Shown here: positions 4,195 to 5,188 of the stretch, one piece after another
Numbering within the stretch: the stretch's first letter is position 1
Layout of the letters: every line of letters starts with the position of its first letter
NCBI GenBank assembly: GCA_025453715.1
Contig: JALOPT010000132.1
Location: 1-5,188 of the forward strand
Direction: 5' to 3'
Source: Methanoregulaceae archaeon
GTDB taxonomy: Archaea; Halobacteriota; Methanomicrobia; Methanomicrobiales; Methanospirillaceae
DNA: 5,188 bases
The notes under the pieces: generated by a model
What the model was told of the DNA's origin: nothing
Seen by the model: only the letters and a program-made list of their open reading frames with translations
Database searches by the model: none
Position numbers and translations under genes: made by a program

Positions 4195-5188
4195 ATGAAC
4201 GTCTGCTGGAGGAACATAGCTGCTGCCGGGAATTCCTATGCAGCACTCAGGTCCGCGTGTAGTGTCCATGGAATAGTACTCGAACCAGTTCGCACTCCAT
4301 CCGCGGATATTACCTGTTACAGCCTCAATTCCGTTACTGCAAGGAAATATAAATCCGAGATCACGGGTGCAAAGTGTATAACGGTAGCCGGGGGGCCGTA
4401 TGCATCTGCATGTTACCAGGAAGTGGCATCATATGCAGATTATGTTGTTGTTGGTGAAGGCGAGCACACCCTCCCGTCACTACTTCACCATATTATGGAG
4501 CCTGAAAATACGTCCTTACCTCCCGGGGTCGCAACATCTAAGTCCTTTCAACCTCCAAACTCCAGTGTTTTCCTTGATGCATATCCGCCATTCGGGGATG
4601 TGAAAGGATATATTGAATGCTCACGGGGGTGTCCCTTCCATTGTGGGTACTGCCAGACCCCCTCGCTCTTTGGCGGGTCAATGAGACACCGGAGCATTGA
4701 CTCTATTGTCGCCTGTGCGAACCGCGTCAGGGATGCACGCTTTGTCACACCGAATGCATTTGCCTATGGTTCCGATGGAAGGACCCCCAGGTTTGAAAAA
4801 ATCGAAAAATTACTCGGCAAAATAAAATCCAATATATATTTCGGTACATTTCCAAGTGAAGTCCGCCCTGAGTTTATCTGCAGCGAGGCGCTTGAAATTG
4901 TCGGGCAGTATTGCCGTAACACAAGACTGCACTTTGGCGCGCAGTCAGGCAGTGAACGTATCCTTACCCTGCTTCATCGTGGGCATTCGGTGCCCGATGT
5001 TGTCTCCGCTGTTGAATTATGTCATGCACATGGCATTACTCCCGTTGTCGATTTTATCCTAGGTCTTCCTTTTGAAGAAGAAGAAGACCAGGTGAAAACC
5101 CTTGATTTAATCAGGTGGATTACGAAATACGGGCATATCCATGTCCACCAGTTCCTGCCTCTGCCCGGCACCGCACTTTCAGGTACCT
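4195..5188 (+). CDS. B12-binding-like/radical SAM protein, C-terminus cut by the window edge
   Basis: The frame is open from the ATG at 4195 to the window end (331 complete codons). The N-terminal domain (1-100) is a Rossmann-like B12-binding-type domain with Thr-Cys-Tyr-Ser-Leu-Asn-Ser (40-46), Val-Ala-Gly-Gly-Pro-Tyr-Ala (64-70) and Val-Val-Val-Gly-Glu-Gly-Glu (84-90). It lacks the Asp-x-His-x-x-Gly cobalamin ligand motif. The radical SAM domain follows. Cys146, Cys150 and Cys153 form the CxxxCxxC cluster motif within Cys-Ser-Arg-Gly-Cys-Pro-Phe-His-Cys-Gly-Tyr-Cys, with an extra Cys142. Further on are Gly-Thr-Phe-Pro-Ser-Glu-Val-Arg-Pro (217-225), Gly-Ala-Gln-Ser-Gly-Ser-Glu-Arg (248-255) and Ile-Leu-Gly-Leu-Pro-Phe-Glu-Glu-Glu-Glu-Asp-Gln (288-299). 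From memory it resembles the uncharacterised archaeal family typified by MJ_1487 (TIGR04013). The substrate is unknown. An in-frame stop at 4177-4179 leaves only TTG 4192 or ATG 4195 as start. Confidence 0.88.
   Translation, partial: MNVCWRNIAAAGNSYAALRSACSVHGIVLEPVRTPSADITCYSLNSVTARKYKSEITGAKCITVAGGPYASACYQEVASYADYVVVGEGEHTLPSLLHHIMEPENTSLPPGVATSKSFQPPNSSVFLDAYPPFGDVKGYIECSRGCPFHCGYCQTPSLFGGSMRHRSIDSIVACANRVRDARFVTPNAFAYGSDGRTPRFEKIEKLLGKIKSNIYFGTFPSEVRPEFICSEALEIVGQYCRNTRLHFGAQSGSERILTLLHRGHSVPDVVSAVELCHAHGITPVVDFILGLPFEEEEDQVKTLDLIRWITKYGHIHVHQFLPLPGTALSGT

Noticed and set aside
4400..5062. Open frames inside the radical SAM gene (4400-4603 plus, 4548-4748 minus, 4856-5062 plus)
   Set aside because: The radical SAM motifs run through this whole region in one continuous frame, so these are shadows.
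5075..5090. GAA triplet repeat
   Set aside because: It encodes the Glu-rich stretch after Leu-Pro-Phe that is usual in B12-type radical SAM proteins, so it is coding sequence rather than a separate repeat element.

Overview
The window looks like a chromosomal segment of a methanogenic archaeon, most likely of the order Methanomicrobiales. This rests on archaea-specific housekeeping genes (diphthine synthase Dph5, the proteasome-activating nucleotidase PAN, the small subunit of the archaeal phosphomevalonate dehydratase), Shine-Dalgarno matches of the GGAGGTG/GGTGA type, archaeal TATA-like boxes and moderate GC content. The genus cannot be fixed from the sequence alone. I see no rRNA, tRNA, CRISPR array, insertion sequence, integrase or clear sign of recent transfer.

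The left half (about 1-3028) is read on the minus strand. In transcription order it holds PAN (3010 to 1850), an unrecognised 203-residue protein (1692 to 1081), dph5 (984 to 217) and a DUF357 protein (239 to beyond the left edge). The last two overlap by 23 bp and probably form a translationally coupled pair. The gaps before the unknown gene (157 bp) and before dph5 (96 bp) leave room for separate promoters.

The right half is read on the plus strand. It holds the phosphomevalonate dehydratase small subunit (3055-3465), a small lipoprotein (3506-3934), a probable terminator (3952-3993), a 200-bp gap with dyad elements, and a radical SAM protein with a B12-binding-like N-terminal domain (4195 to beyond the right edge).

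PAN and the dehydratase subunit diverge from a 44-bp intergenic region in which the two TATA-like boxes are crossed, so initiation at the two genes may be mutually exclusive. The genes serve different tasks: modification of translation factor EF-2, proteasomal protein degradation, isoprenoid (archaeal lipid) precursor synthesis, an envelope lipoprotein and an uncharacterised radical enzyme. I found no convincing new multi-gene system. The most open items are the 203-residue protein, the Dph5-DUF357 coupling, the radical SAM protein and the structured gap in front of it.
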